Source: Gemmatimonadaceae bacterium (GTDB lineage: Bacteria; Gemmatimonadota; Gemmatimonadetes; Gemmatimonadales; Gemmatimonadaceae). From it: DNA of 50,781 bases. The stretch is taken from NCBI GenBank assembly GCA_025928185.1, contig JAICKA010000014.1:1-50781 (forward strand), written 5' to 3'. The translations under genes were made by a program, and so were the position numbers. Of the stretch, positions 1-8,058 are shown one piece after another. Within the stretch, counting starts at the first letter, position 1. Each line of letters begins with the position of its first letter. The notes below the pieces were generated by a model, which searched no databases, was not told the origin of the DNA, and saw nothing but the letters and a program-made list of their open reading frames with translations.

Positions 1-1
1 G

Positions 2-109
2 GCGGAACCCGAGTGTGCGGTTCGCGAAGCCGTGGATGCCGGCGCGATTCACGCCGATCGGTACGACAGCTATCGCCGGCTGCTCGAAGAGCGCGAGGCC
101 GGCCGATAA
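2..109 (+). CDS. rsgA: RsgA, ribosome small-subunit GTPase A, C-terminal fragment
   Basis: Only the last 35 codons are in the window; the gene enters from the left edge and stops at TAA 107-109. The tail reads EPECAVREAVDAGAIH, then ADRYDSYRRLLEE. This matches the C-terminal helical zinc domain of RsgA/YjeQ, whose family end is close to EPGCAVKAAVEEGEI...RYESYLKLLEE. RsgA is a circularly permuted GTPase that helps mature the 30S subunit. No catalytic part is visible, so the assignment rests on this tail alone. The gene converges on the GntR regulator with an 8-base gap. Confidence 0.75.
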   Translation, partial: AEPECAVREAVDAGAIHADRYDSYRRLLEEREAGR

Positions 110-117
110 CGGCGCGC

Positions 118-891
118 TTAGTGTGCGCGCTGCGCCGGCGTGAGCGGAATGAGTCGGCTCAATCGATCGGCCGCATGGCGCCAGTTCACCTGCACCGCGA
201 GCTCGGCGTCGTCGGCGTGCCCTTCATCGATCGCCGTCGTGATCGTGTCGTGCTCGTAGACGGATGTGCGGATGTCGCTCGTCAGCATCCGGATGTACAT
301 GCGGATGTACCGGTCCGCCTGCGGCTTCACCGCGTCGTGCAGCGCGAGCAGCCGCGGGCCGGCGCTCGCTTCGACGATCTGACGGTGGAAGCGCTGGTCG
401 GCGTCGTACAGCCGCTCGTGGTCGATCGGCACGAGCTTTCCGACGCGCAGGAACTCGGCATTCAGTCCGCGCAATTTCGCCACCAGCCCGCGTCGGTCCG
501 CCGGTGGCAGCAGCGCCGCCCCCCGGGCACCGAGTCCCTCGAGCGCGCCCACGATGTTGAGCAGCTCGTGCACGTCCTCGCGCGTGAGCGGCGCCACGGT
601 GAGTCGCGACTGTTGCGCGCCCGGCGTGGCGAGGACGTAGCCTTCCTGCTGCAGCCGCTGCAACGCTTCGCGCACGGGCGTACGGCTCACGCCGAGGTTC
701 GACGCGATCTCCGTCTCCACCACGCGACTGCCAGGTGCGAGCAATCCCTGCACGATCAGCTCGCGCACGCGTGCGTACACCTGATCCGGCCGCGATCCGT
801 GCGGCGCGTCGGCCGCACTGCTCGCGGGCGCGGCGTCCACGCGCTTGCCTGCCCTTGGTGCGCGCGGCGTACTCGGTCGTGTGTCGCTCAT
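118..891 (-). CDS. GntR-family regulator, FadR-type with FCD ligand domain
   Basis: This 257-residue cytoplasmic repressor-type regulator has an N-terminal winged helix (about residues 35-100; VYARVRELIVQGLLAPG, then VSRTPVREALQRLQQEGYV) typical of GntR. An all-helical FCD ligand-binding domain fills the rest. The FCD half has the expected EDVHELL opening and a DADQRFHRQIVEASAG motif; in the family such histidine and aspartate residues bind a metal and a small organic acid. The chosen ATG begins MSDTRPS; a longer reading to 942 adds 17 residues of low-complexity sequence. It is transcribed away from the 1017 gene, sharing a 125-base gap. The ligand is unknown, because no catabolic operon sits beside it. 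Confidence 0.85.
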   Translation of the reverse strand: MSDTRPSTPRAPRAGKRVDAAPASSAADAPHGSRPDQVYARVRELIVQGLLAPGSRVVETEIASNLGVSRTPVREALQRLQQEGYVLATPGAQQSRLTVAPLTREDVHELLNIVGALEGLGARGAALLPPADRRGLVAKLRGLNAEFLRVGKLVPIDHERLYDADQRFHRQIVEASAGPRLLALHDAVKPQADRYIRMYIRMLTSDIRTSVYEHDTITTAIDEGHADDAELAVQVNWRHAADRLSRLIPLTPAQRAH

Positions 892-1016
892 GACGCCGAC
901 AAGGTGACGTATTGCGACGGTGCGGGCAACCCGTAGGCGCAATCAGTTGCTCGGACTCTCGCGGGCGATCACATTGCACTCCATTCCATGACCGACATCG
1001 CCGGGCAGTCACGCAG

Positions 1017-1280
1017 ATGAGTTGGGCGCTTCACGAGTTCTTCGCCGCCATCGAGGAGGAGTTCGGCGTGCCCATTGGCGACGCCGACGACGCGTATCTC
1101 GAAACGCCCGGCGAGGTGATCGACTTCGTCGTCGAGAACAGCGAACCGACCGATGGCATGACGGAGGAGGAGCATCGTGATCACGTTGCCGGGGTGCTCG
1201 GCGAGATCATGGCGCGCACCCTCGGCATCACGCGCTACTCGGAAGACTCCCGCTTCGTGCAGGACCTGCACGTTCGCTGA
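1017..1280 (+). CDS. small acyl-carrier-protein-like protein with apparently permuted halves
   Basis: This 87-residue acidic protein starts at ATG 1017 (MSWALHEFF). Residues 2-40 resemble the second half of an acyl carrier protein. The run IEEEFGVPIGDADDAYLETPGEVIDFVV matches [25 protein letters not shown] of ACP (compared in pieces). Counting back from EEEFG, Ser2 falls where ACP carries its phosphopantetheine serine. The last 30 residues (VLGEIMARTLGI, then SEDSRFVQDL) resemble the first helix of ACP up to the motif just before that serine. The halves are therefore in reversed order. The stop TGA overlaps the ATG of dinB, so the two are probably co-translated. Family knowledge does not tell me its partner, and modification by phosphopantetheine is not shown. 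Confidence 0.7.
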   Translation: MSWALHEFFAAIEEEFGVPIGDADDAYLETPGEVIDFVVENSEPTDGMTEEEHRDHVAGVLGEIMARTLGITRYSEDSRFVQDLHVR

Positions 1281-2503
1281 TGACTCCAGCAGCGCCCCGC
1301 CGCATCCTTCTCGCCGACGCCGATGCGTTCTTCGTTGCCGTCGCGCGCATGGTCGATCCCGACGGCGCGGGTCGCGCGCCGCTGCTCATCGTCGGCGGAA
1401 CGCGCGAGAGCCGCGGCGTCGTCTGCTCTGCCTCATATGAAGCGCGACAGTTCGGTGTTCGCTCGGCAATGCCGATTGCCCAGGCGCTCCGGTTGTGTCC
1501 GCGGGCCACGTGCGTGCCCGTGCCCCGCCGCGTATGCGGCGAAAAGAGTCGCGAGATTCGCGCGGTGCTCGAGCGCTTCGCGCCACTCGTTGAAGGCGCC
1601 AGCGTCGACGAGTGGTATCTCGATCTCGGCGGCACCGAGCAGCTCTATGCCGGCGAAACGCTCGCCGATACGGCACACCGTATTCGCCTCGCGGTCAAGT
1701 CGGAGACGTCGCTCTCGGTATCGATTGGCGGCGGCACATCGAAGCTCGTCGCCAAGCTGGCGGTCGAACGCGCCAAGCCGAAGCCCGGCACCACGGCGGA
1801 CGGGGTGCACGTCGTGCCACCGGGCGAGGAATCGCACTTTCTCGAGACGTTCGCGCTCGCCGAAATTCCGCTCATAGGCCCGCGCTTTCAGGAGCACCTC
1901 GCCGCGCTGGGCATGCGTTCCGTTCGCGACGTGTTGCCATACGATATCGCGACGCTCGGGCAATGGTTCGGCGCTCGCGAAGCACAGTGGCTGCACGAGC
2001 GCGTTCGCGGCATCGACGATCGCGAAGTCGAGCCCCACGCCGACGCGAAGAGCATCAGCCGAGACGAAACGTTTCCCGCCGATCTCGATGATGATCTCGC
2101 ACTCGGTCGCGAGCTGCTGGCGCTGGTCACGCGCGCCGCCGCGGATCTCCGCGCCGATGGACTCGCGGCGCGCACGGTGACCGTCCGCATTCGCGACCGG
2201 GATTTCAGAACGCGGCAGGCGAGCCGCACGCTGGATACGGCGGTGATCTCCGACCGCGTCATCCTCGAAGTCGCGCGCTCGCTGTTCGCGCGGTTGCGCG
2301 CCGCGCGCCGGGTGCCCGCGCGGTTGCTCGGCGTGGCGCTGTCGTCGCTCGCCGGCGATCCCGGCGCCGACCAGCTGGCGCTGTTCGCCACACGCGACGC
2401 TGAAGATGAAACGGAGCGCGATCGTCAGTTGGCGCGCACGATCGACCGCGTTCGGGAGAAGTTTGGCGACGCGAGCATTCGACCGGCCGGCCTCGCGGAC
2501 TGA
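1280..2503 (+). CDS. dinB: DNA polymerase IV, Y-family translesion polymerase
   Basis: This 407-residue Y-family polymerase copies damaged templates with low fidelity. The palm carries LLADADAFF (metal-binding D13, with F17/F18 near the steric gate) and SVDEWYLDL (D110, E111), the three catalytic acidic residues. It continues through SIGGGTSKLVAKLA and the helix-hairpin-helix thumb (LIGPRFQEHLAALGM). The little-finger domain follows. Near the C-terminus QLALF (365-369) fits the beta-clamp binding motif QLxLF. The start ATG overlaps the preceding stop (TGATG). It ends 3 bases before the convergent M23 gene. No LexA box is recognisable upstream. Confidence 0.93.
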   Translation: MTPAAPRRILLADADAFFVAVARMVDPDGAGRAPLLIVGGTRESRGVVCSASYEARQFGVRSAMPIAQALRLCPRATCVPVPRRVCGEKSREIRAVLERFAPLVEGASVDEWYLDLGGTEQLYAGETLADTAHRIRLAVKSETSLSVSIGGGTSKLVAKLAVERAKPKPGTTADGVHVVPPGEESHFLETFALAEIPLIGPRFQEHLAALGMRSVRDVLPYDIATLGQWFGAREAQWLHERVRGIDDREVEPHADAKSISRDETFPADLDDDLALGRELLALVTRAAADLRADGLAARTVTVRIRDRDFRTRQASRTLDTAVISDRVILEVARSLFARLRAARRVPARLLGVALSSLAGDPGADQLALFATRDAEDETERDRQLARTIDRVREKFGDASIRPAGLAD

Positions 2504-2506
2504 CCG

Positions 2507-3226
2507 TCAGCGATCCTCGTTCCGCAGCCGCTCGGCCACGGCGGTGGCCGAGTCGTGCGTTTCGGCGAGATAGCGCAGCGGGTCGACTGGCGTGCCGCGC
2601 ACCAGCACCTCGAAGTGCACGTGCGGCCCCGTCGTGATTCCGCTGCTGCCCACCAGCGCGATGCGCTGTCCCGCGTGCACGCGTTGGCCAACCTTCACCA
2701 ATATCTTCTCGCAGTGCGCGAATCGGGTCATCACGCCGCCGTTGTGCGTGATCTCCACGGTCAGGCCGTCGCCAAACCGCGAGCCGACGAAGCTCACCGT
2801 TCCGAGCGCCGGCGCGACGATGGGCGTGCCCGCGGGCGCGGAGAGATCCACGCCGCGATGCGGACGAAAGATCTGCAGCAACGGATGAAAGCGCGATCGC
2901 GTGAAGCGGCTCGTCACGCGGCCGACTACCGGCATGATCATCTCGGGCGCGGAATCCACCATCGCCGCATCGGCGAGTACCTGCGCGCGCAGCGCGTGCA
3001 CGCTGTCGTGCAGGACCAGAACCGTTCGCTGCTCGGCCGCCAGCTGGTCGGCGGTCGCGACGACGGTGTTCGCGTCCGCCGCGGCCCAGAGTCCCGCTGC
3101 GGCGATCACCGCGAGCGTAGTCACTGAGGCGCTTTTAAGCAGTTGCGCGCCGATCGTGACGTGGCGGGTGCGTTCACCGGGATCAGGCGGAATGACGATG
3201 AACGTCCATCGTCGTCGAGTGCGCAC
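2507..3226 (-). CDS. membrane-anchored M23 metallopeptidase (peptidoglycan hydrolase)
   Basis: This 239-residue protein has a positively charged N-terminus, one membrane segment (about residues 30-52, SASVTTLAVIAAAGLWAAA), a short coiled-coil-prone linker, and a LytM/M23 domain. The zinc ligands are visible as FRPHRGVDLSAP (HxxxD) and GPHVHFEV (HxH). M23 enzymes cut peptide cross-bridges in murein. It starts at GTG 3226, 8 bases after the bactofilin stop, with TGAGG as ribosome site inside the end of that gene. Bactofilin-M23 gene pairs are a known cell-shape module, so the two probably act together at the envelope. Confidence 0.9.
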   Translation of the reverse strand: MRTRRRWTFIVIPPDPGERTRHVTIGAQLLKSASVTTLAVIAAAGLWAAADANTVVATADQLAAEQRTVLVLHDSVHALRAQVLADAAMVDSAPEMIMPVVGRVTSRFTRSRFHPLLQIFRPHRGVDLSAPAGTPIVAPALGTVSFVGSRFGDGLTVEITHNGGVMTRFAHCEKILVKVGQRVHAGQRIALVGSSGITTGPHVHFEVLVRGTPVDPLRYLAETHDSATAVAERLRNEDR

Positions 3227-3234
3227 GCCGGGCC

Positions 3235-3663
3235 TCAGCCTGGAAGCGCCGGCATGGCGCGCCTGCCACTGAGCTCGAGCTGCGGCGCCCGCACCTCGCC
3301 GCGGTCGCCCTCCGCTTCGACGCAGAGGTGTCCGTGGACGATGCCGCCCTCGTGCAACGCGAGCGTGGGCGCGCGCACGTCGCCGTAGATGCGCGCCGAC
3401 GACTGCACTTCGATCCGCGCGTCCGCGATGATGCTGCCGTGAATCATGCCGGCGACGATGACTTCGCGTGCTTCGACGTCGCCCACGATCACGCCGCCGA
3501 TGCCGACGACGACCGTGTCGGCTCGGCGCACGTTGCCTTCCATGCGGCCGTCGATGCGGAGCGCGCCCTCGGTCGTGACGTCACCGCAAATGAAGAGCTG
3601 CGTGTCGACCACGGAATAGCCGGGCGGCGCAGGCAGGAACGAGCGCCGTGCAAAGAGCGTCAT
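3235..3663 (-). CDS. bactofilin family cytoskeletal protein
   Basis: This 142-residue protein consists mainly of short beta repeats ending in glycine-rich turns (LFICGDVTTEGALRIDG, VVVGIGGVIVGDV, VIVAGMIHGSIIA, SARIYGDVRAPTLAL). This is the right-handed beta-helix of bactofilins, which polymerise without nucleotide. The start ATG 3663 is preceded by AGGGAG at good spacing. A longer reading upstream adds a proline- and arginine-rich leader and is rejected. It is the first gene of a two-gene unit with the M23 peptidase. In related bacteria bactofilins position peptidoglycan hydrolases. Confidence 0.88.
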   Translation of the reverse strand: MTLFARRSFLPAPPGYSVVDTQLFICGDVTTEGALRIDGRMEGNVRRADTVVVGIGGVIVGDVEAREVIVAGMIHGSIIADARIEVQSSARIYGDVRAPTLALHEGGIVHGHLCVEAEGDRGEVRAPQLELSGRRAMPALPG

Positions 3664-3799
3664 GAGAGCTCCCTGGTATCGGGGAACAGCAGATAAGATG
3701 CACGATTCGGGGCGCGGAGCCAGCACCGAAATCCTGCAGGAACGTACCCTTTGCATCCACGGATCGTGCCATGGAAGCCCAGAGAAATCCCGAAGGCGA

Positions 3800-4567
3800 C
3801 TATCCCCGGGACCGTGCCTTCGCGCGCTTGGCGGGCCGCTTCACCGCCTTTGCGCGCGGCTTCTTCGCTGTTCGACGTTTGCCGGCAACCGTCCGCTTCT
3901 TTGGCGTCCGCGTTGCGGCGCTCTCGCTTCGATTGCTGGTCCACACGCGGCCTTTTCGCGCCGCGATCGCTTCCATCGATCTGCCGCTCACTACGGACGT
4001 GGTGGCGCTCGCGACGACGTCGTAATCCGGATCGGCGGTTTCGTCGCGGTGCTTGATCAGCAGCCACTGCGCACGATCGTTCTCGTCGCGGCGCATGCGA
4101 ACGAGCACCCAGCCGCCCTGCAGGCGCTTGCCATGCAGGAGGATTTTCAGATCGCCGCGCTCGTACCCGTCGCGCAGCGCTTCGATGCCGCCGCCGTCTT
4201 CTGCTTCGTAGGTGCCGCGGTCCCAGAGCATCACCGTCCCGCCGCCGTACTCTCCCTGCGGAATGGTGCCCTCGAACGTGTTGTAGTCGATCGGGTGATC
4301 CTCGACCTGCATCGCCAACCGTCGAACGGCGGGATCGTAACTCGGGCCTTTCGGCACGGCCCAACTCTTCATGACGCCGTCGAGCTCGAGCCGGAAATCG
4401 AAATGCAGATGACTCGCGGCGTGCTTCTGCACCACGAAGCGCAAGGCTTTGCGGGTTTTCGCGCCGCCCTCGCCGCCTCTCGGTTCTGCGGTCTTCGTGA
4501 AATCGCGCTTCTGCCGGTACTCGGTGAGCGGCGCCGAACGTTTCGTCGTGCGTTTTCGAGTCGCCAT
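3800..4567 (-). CDS. stand-alone LigD-type DNA 3'-phosphoesterase domain
   Basis: This 255-residue protein begins MATRKRTT after a GGAGG ribosome site. It matches the phosphoesterase module of bacterial DNA ligase D: FVVQKHAASHLHFDFRLE (metal-binding H53, H55, D57), SWAVPKGPS, VEDHPIDY (H91), EGTIPQGEYGGG, and GGWVLVRM...WLLIKHRD. In LigD this module removes 3'-terminal ribonucleotides and phosphates before end joining. No ligase or primase domain and no ku gene are nearby, so it acts alone or with partners elsewhere. The lysine- and arginine-rich tail (about residues 210-255) is a likely DNA-binding extension. Confidence 0.9.
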   Translation of the reverse strand: MATRKRTTKRSAPLTEYRQKRDFTKTAEPRGGEGGAKTRKALRFVVQKHAASHLHFDFRLELDGVMKSWAVPKGPSYDPAVRRLAMQVEDHPIDYNTFEGTIPQGEYGGGTVMLWDRGTYEAEDGGGIEALRDGYERGDLKILLHGKRLQGGWVLVRMRRDENDRAQWLLIKHRDETADPDYDVVASATTSVVSGRSMEAIAARKGRVWTSNRSESAATRTPKKRTVAGKRRTAKKPRAKAVKRPAKRAKARSRG

Positions 4568-4705
4568 GCTGCCTCCGACGGCACGCAGGCGGCAAAGCCT
4601 ATGCCCGGCCGCTTCGCCAGCCTCGCGCACGCCGCAGTAGCGCGTCCGCACCGGCGGCTGCAGACTTCCCGAATCAACTCACCTTTGATCCATGCGGAGG
4701 AGTTC

Positions 4706-6340
4706 GTGCCCACTCGCACGATCAGCAGTGCATTGCTCGGCGCCGTGCTCATTGCGGGCTGCCACGGCGCCTCGATGGTTCCCGGTGCAGCGCCGGCGCC
4801 GGCGCCCGCCGCGGCGATGCAGGAACGGAGCGGCTCGCCATTCGACATCGCCTACCGGATCGGATGGAGCGATCCGTCGTCGCACTATTACGACATCCAG
4901 ATCGACGTGGGCAAAGTCGCGGGCAGCGTGGTGAAGCTGCAATTGCCCGTGTGGTCGCCCGGCAGATACGCGCCGTTCTTTTTCGCGCGCAATCTCACCC
5001 GATTCGCCGTGACGAGCGGCGGCACGCCACTGCGCTGGGATCGCGAGAACGGCTCGCTCTGGCGCGTGTATCCCAATGGCGCGTCGAGCTTCACGGTGCG
5101 GTACCGCGTGTTCGCCAACACACTCTCCGGCACGTTCAGCGTGCTCGATACGGCGCACGCGAATTGGAATGGGCCGTCACTGTTCATGTACGTCGTCGAC
5201 CACAAGCCCGATCCGGTTCGCCTGCACGTCGACGTTCCCGCCGGCTGGGAGATCGTCAACGGCGACAGCCACAGCCCGACCCAGGCCGACTACACTTTCG
5301 AGAATTATGATCGGCTCGTCGACACGCCGACCGAGGTGGCGCCGTCGCTGATGCTCGACACCCTCCACATCGATGGCCGCATCTATCGCGCGATGATCCA
5401 TCACAACGGCCCAACCACGGCCGGTGAGCGCCAGCGGTTTCTCGCCGATCTCGGCAAGATCGTGGCGTACGAAAACACGGTCTTCGATCCACCGCCGCTG
5501 CAGATGTACACGTTCCTGTTCAATCTCGGCTATCCGGGCAGCGACGGGATGGAGCACCTCTACTCGACCCAGTGCATCAACCCGCGCGGATGGACCGAGA
5601 GCCAGCCCGTGTTGAACGGGCTGACGACGGCGGCCCACGAGTATTTCCACGTCTGGAACATGAAGCGCGTGCGCGCGCTCGCCCTTGGCCCGTTCGACTA
5701 CACCCGCGAGCAGTACCAGCCGAGCCTCTGGGTCGGGGAAGGGTGGACGCAGTACTACGGACAGATGGCCATTCCGCGCTCCGGTGTCGTACCCGCCGAC
5801 GAGATCTATCAGACGGCCGCCAACATCATCCGCGCGAATCTCACGGCGCCGGGTCGCAAGGAAGTGTCGGCGCGCATGGCCTCGTTCGAGGCGCCCTTCT
5901 TCGACGGGAGTCGTCCGGAGTTCGCCGTCGATCGTGACGCGTTCTTCTCGTACTACACCAAGGGTGCGGGGATCGCGCTGTACCTCGACCTGTTCATTCG
6001 CGATCACACCGGCAATCGGAAATCGCTCGACGATGCATTCCGGCTGCTGCGCGATCGCACGTGGGGCGCGCCGAATGCGACGTACTATCTACAGGGCCGC
6101 GGCTACACGGAGGACGACGTCGAGCACGCGGTGAGCGACGCGGCCGGCGTCGACATGCACGCGTGGTTCGAGCGGCACGTCGGCGGTACCGAGGACATGA
6201 ATTACGACGAAGTGCTGGCGCCCGCAGGTATGCAGCTCCTCCACGACGGAAGTTCCTGGCTGCTCCAGCCAGTGGCGAACGCCGCGCCCGACCAGGTGAA
6301 GATTCGCAATGGTTGGGTTGCGGGACGGACCGACAACTGA
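4706..6340 (+). CDS. M61-family aminopeptidase lipoprotein
   Basis: This 544-residue zinc peptidase starts at GTG 4706, chosen because GGAGGAG (4696-4702) lies just upstream and the residues become a signal peptide at once. A lipobox, LIAGC with Cys19, predicts lipidation. The N-terminal beta domain leads to the gluzincin core with HEYFH (H311, E312, H315) and the downstream glutamate E345 in WVGEGWTQYY. M61 enzymes are glycyl or broad aminopeptidases. Family members normally end in a PDZ domain. Here the protein stops a few strands into that region (PAGMQLLHDGSSWLLQP), so the PDZ is missing or vestigial. It diverges from the LigD-like gene. Confidence 0.9.
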   Translation: MPTRTISSALLGAVLIAGCHGASMVPGAAPAPAPAAAMQERSGSPFDIAYRIGWSDPSSHYYDIQIDVGKVAGSVVKLQLPVWSPGRYAPFFFARNLTRFAVTSGGTPLRWDRENGSLWRVYPNGASSFTVRYRVFANTLSGTFSVLDTAHANWNGPSLFMYVVDHKPDPVRLHVDVPAGWEIVNGDSHSPTQADYTFENYDRLVDTPTEVAPSLMLDTLHIDGRIYRAMIHHNGPTTAGERQRFLADLGKIVAYENTVFDPPPLQMYTFLFNLGYPGSDGMEHLYSTQCINPRGWTESQPVLNGLTTAAHEYFHVWNMKRVRALALGPFDYTREQYQPSLWVGEGWTQYYGQMAIPRSGVVPADEIYQTAANIIRANLTAPGRKEVSARMASFEAPFFDGSRPEFAVDRDAFFSYYTKGAGIALYLDLFIRDHTGNRKSLDDAFRLLRDRTWGAPNATYYLQGRGYTEDDVEHAVSDAAGVDMHAWFERHVGGTEDMNYDEVLAPAGMQLLHDGSSWLLQPVANAAPDQVKIRNGWVAGRTDN

Positions 6341-6367
6341 TCCGCGTACGGGAGTGACACGCGGACC

Positions 6368-6396
6368 GCGCCCGCGATCATCGTGATCGCGGGCGC
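6368..6396. terminator. bidirectional hairpin between convergent M61 and EamA genes
   Basis: There is a perfect 13-base-pair stem (6368-6380 with 6384-6396) around a TCG loop. It covers the stop codon of the EamA gene and lies 28 bases after the M61 stop. No clear T-tract follows on either side, so it may work with other factors. Confidence 0.6.
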
Positions 6397-7316
6397 GCGC
6401 TTCGGCTCTGCGCGAGCGTGATCATTGCCACGCCGCCGAGAATGATGGCCGCCGCCGCCAGCGTTCGGACCGTGACGGGTTCCCCGGCGAACGCCCAGCC
6501 GAGAAACACCGCGATGAGAGGATTCACATACGCGTACGTCGACGCCTTGGCCGGCGTCACCGCCTGCAGCAGGTAGATGTACGCCGTGAATCCGACCAGC
6601 GATCCGAACGTGACGAGATAGAGCCATCCGCCGAACGATGCGGCGGCAATTGCCGACGGATGAAAGCCGCGAAACTCGCCGGAGAACGCCGCGAGGACGA
6701 ACAGGGCGACACTCCCGCCCAGCATCTGGATTCCGGTGGATAGCGTGGCCGATCGGGGACGACTGCCGTGGCGGTTGTAGACGGATCCACACGCCCAGGC
6801 CAGCGAGCCGCCGACGAGTACTAGCACGGCGCCACGATCCGCCGCGCCGTGTCCGACGATCGTTGCCGGCCCAACGAGAATGATCAATCCGGCAAGACCG
6901 ATCACAACTCCCAGAATGATTCCGACTGTCGGGCGGACGCCGTGTGGCCGTATCCAGTCGACGATCACGACCCACAGCGGCACGATGGCGACGAGCAACG
7001 CGGCAAGCCCGGACGGCACTCGTTGTTCGGCCCAGGACACCGCACCGTTGCCGCAACAAAGCATGAGGACTCCGGCCACCGCGGCATCGCGCCACTGACC
7101 TGGCGTCGGCCGCTCCGCGCCGCGCCAGCGCGCCCAGAGGTAGAGCAGGGCCCCCGAGGTCAGAAACCGCGATCCGACCATCAGGAACGGCGGAATGGTC
7201 TGGACCGCGTACTTGATGGCCAGATACGTGGACCCCCAAACAAGGTAGACCGCGGCAAATGCGGCCAGTACTCGGGCCCTGGGGTACGCCTCCGCCAGTT
7301 CGCTATTCGACCGCAA
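6378..7316 (-). CDS. EamA/DMT-family inner-membrane transporter
   Basis: This 312-residue protein has about ten hydrophobic segments arranged as two EamA repeats. The first contains AAVYLVWGSTYLAIKYAV and RFLTSGALLYL; the second contains SLAWACGSVYNR and QMLGGSVALFVLAA, ending with ATYAYVNPLIAVFLGWAFAGEPV. These are hallmark strings of YedA/RhaT-like drug/metabolite exporters. Substrates in this family are usually amino acids or other small metabolites and cannot be read from sequence. It is convergent with the M61 gene and divergent from the ECF sigma gene. Confidence 0.88.
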   Translation of the reverse strand: MRSNSELAEAYPRARVLAAFAAVYLVWGSTYLAIKYAVQTIPPFLMVGSRFLTSGALLYLWARWRGAERPTPGQWRDAAVAGVLMLCCGNGAVSWAEQRVPSGLAALLVAIVPLWVVIVDWIRPHGVRPTVGIILGVVIGLAGLIILVGPATIVGHGAADRGAVLVLVGGSLAWACGSVYNRHGSRPRSATLSTGIQMLGGSVALFVLAAFSGEFRGFHPSAIAAASFGGWLYLVTFGSLVGFTAYIYLLQAVTPAKASTYAYVNPLIAVFLGWAFAGEPVTVRTLAAAAIILGGVAMITLAQSRSARPRSR

Positions 7317-7415
7317 TTGCCCTCAAGCGATTGGTGGAACTGAGGTTAGCTGTCATCAGATGGAGGATATGAATCCCTGGTGGATCTTGCTCTCGCCAAA
7401 TGGGTATTTTGGCCA

Positions 7416-7421
7416 TATACT
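7416..7421 (+). promoter_or_regulatory. possible -10 box for the ECF sigma gene
   Basis: TATACT matches five of six bases of the housekeeping -10 consensus. No good -35 box sits 16-18 bases upstream. If it is used, the transcript would start near 7428, which favours the GTG start at 7454 over the ATG at 7400. Confidence 0.3.
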
Positions 7422-7453
7422 TAACACGTAAACCATTCACTCACGGCCTAGCT

Positions 7454-8047
7454 GTGGATTCGATCACACCGCACCGCACCGAGTCGTTCGAGCGCGAAGC
7501 GCTTCCGTGGATCGGCGACGTCCGTCGATTCGCGCTGTCCTTGACGCGCGACGAGTCCGACGCCGACGACGTCGTGCAAGACACGTTTCTGCGAGCGTAC
7601 CGGTCGTGGCACACGTACATGCCCGGAAGCGATTGCCGGCGTTGGCTCTTCACGATCTGTCGGAACGTGTTCCTGCGTTCCCGCGAGCGCGCGCGGCCGA
7701 CGGTCGAGCTGGATGCGCTGGACGGTGACGAAGCGACGATTGCATCTCGCGGCAGTGCGGAGCAGCCGTACGGTTCTGATGGAATGTTCGCGCAGCTCGA
7801 TTTGGCGCCGGCGATCGACTCGGCGCTGGCGCGGGTGCCGGAGCCGTTCCGTTCGACACTGCTCATCGTGGATGTCGACGACCAATCGTACGAGTCGGCC
7901 GCCGAGCTGCTGGGCGTTCCGATTGGGACCGTGCGCTCCCGGCTATTCCGCGGGCGACGGCTCATGCAGGAACAGCTGACGACGTACGCGATCGATGCCG
8001 GCTTGCATCTCAGGCCCGCGATTGCCCAGCAGCGTCGCAGCGCCTGA
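7454..8047 (+). CDS. ECF-type RNA polymerase sigma factor
   Basis: This protein of about 197 residues has region 2 (RRFALSLTRDESDADDVVQDTFLRAYRSW, seen in pieces, then WLFTICRNVFLRSRERA) and region 4 (VPEPFRSTLLIVDVDDQSYESAAELLGVPIGTVRSRLFRGRR, also in pieces). Together these are an ECF sigma-70. GTG 7454 is preferred because a -10-like box lies between it and the alternative ATG at 7400, but neither start has a clear ribosome site. No anti-sigma gene is adjacent: the next gene is on the other strand. It therefore differs from the second ECF system at 40-41 kb, and its control cannot be seen here. Confidence 0.88.
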   Translation: MDSITPHRTESFEREALPWIGDVRRFALSLTRDESDADDVVQDTFLRAYRSWHTYMPGSDCRRWLFTICRNVFLRSRERARPTVELDALDGDEATIASRGSAEQPYGSDGMFAQLDLAPAIDSALARVPEPFRSTLLIVDVDDQSYESAAELLGVPIGTVRSRLFRGRRLMQEQLTTYAIDAGLHLRPAIAQQRRSA

Positions 8048-8058
8048 GAGCAGGCGCA

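Noticed and set aside
3662-4705. Long in-frame extension upstream of the M61 gene
   Set aside because: It is antisense to the LigD-like gene and low in coding character; the ribosome site and lipoprotein signal at 4706 mark the real start.
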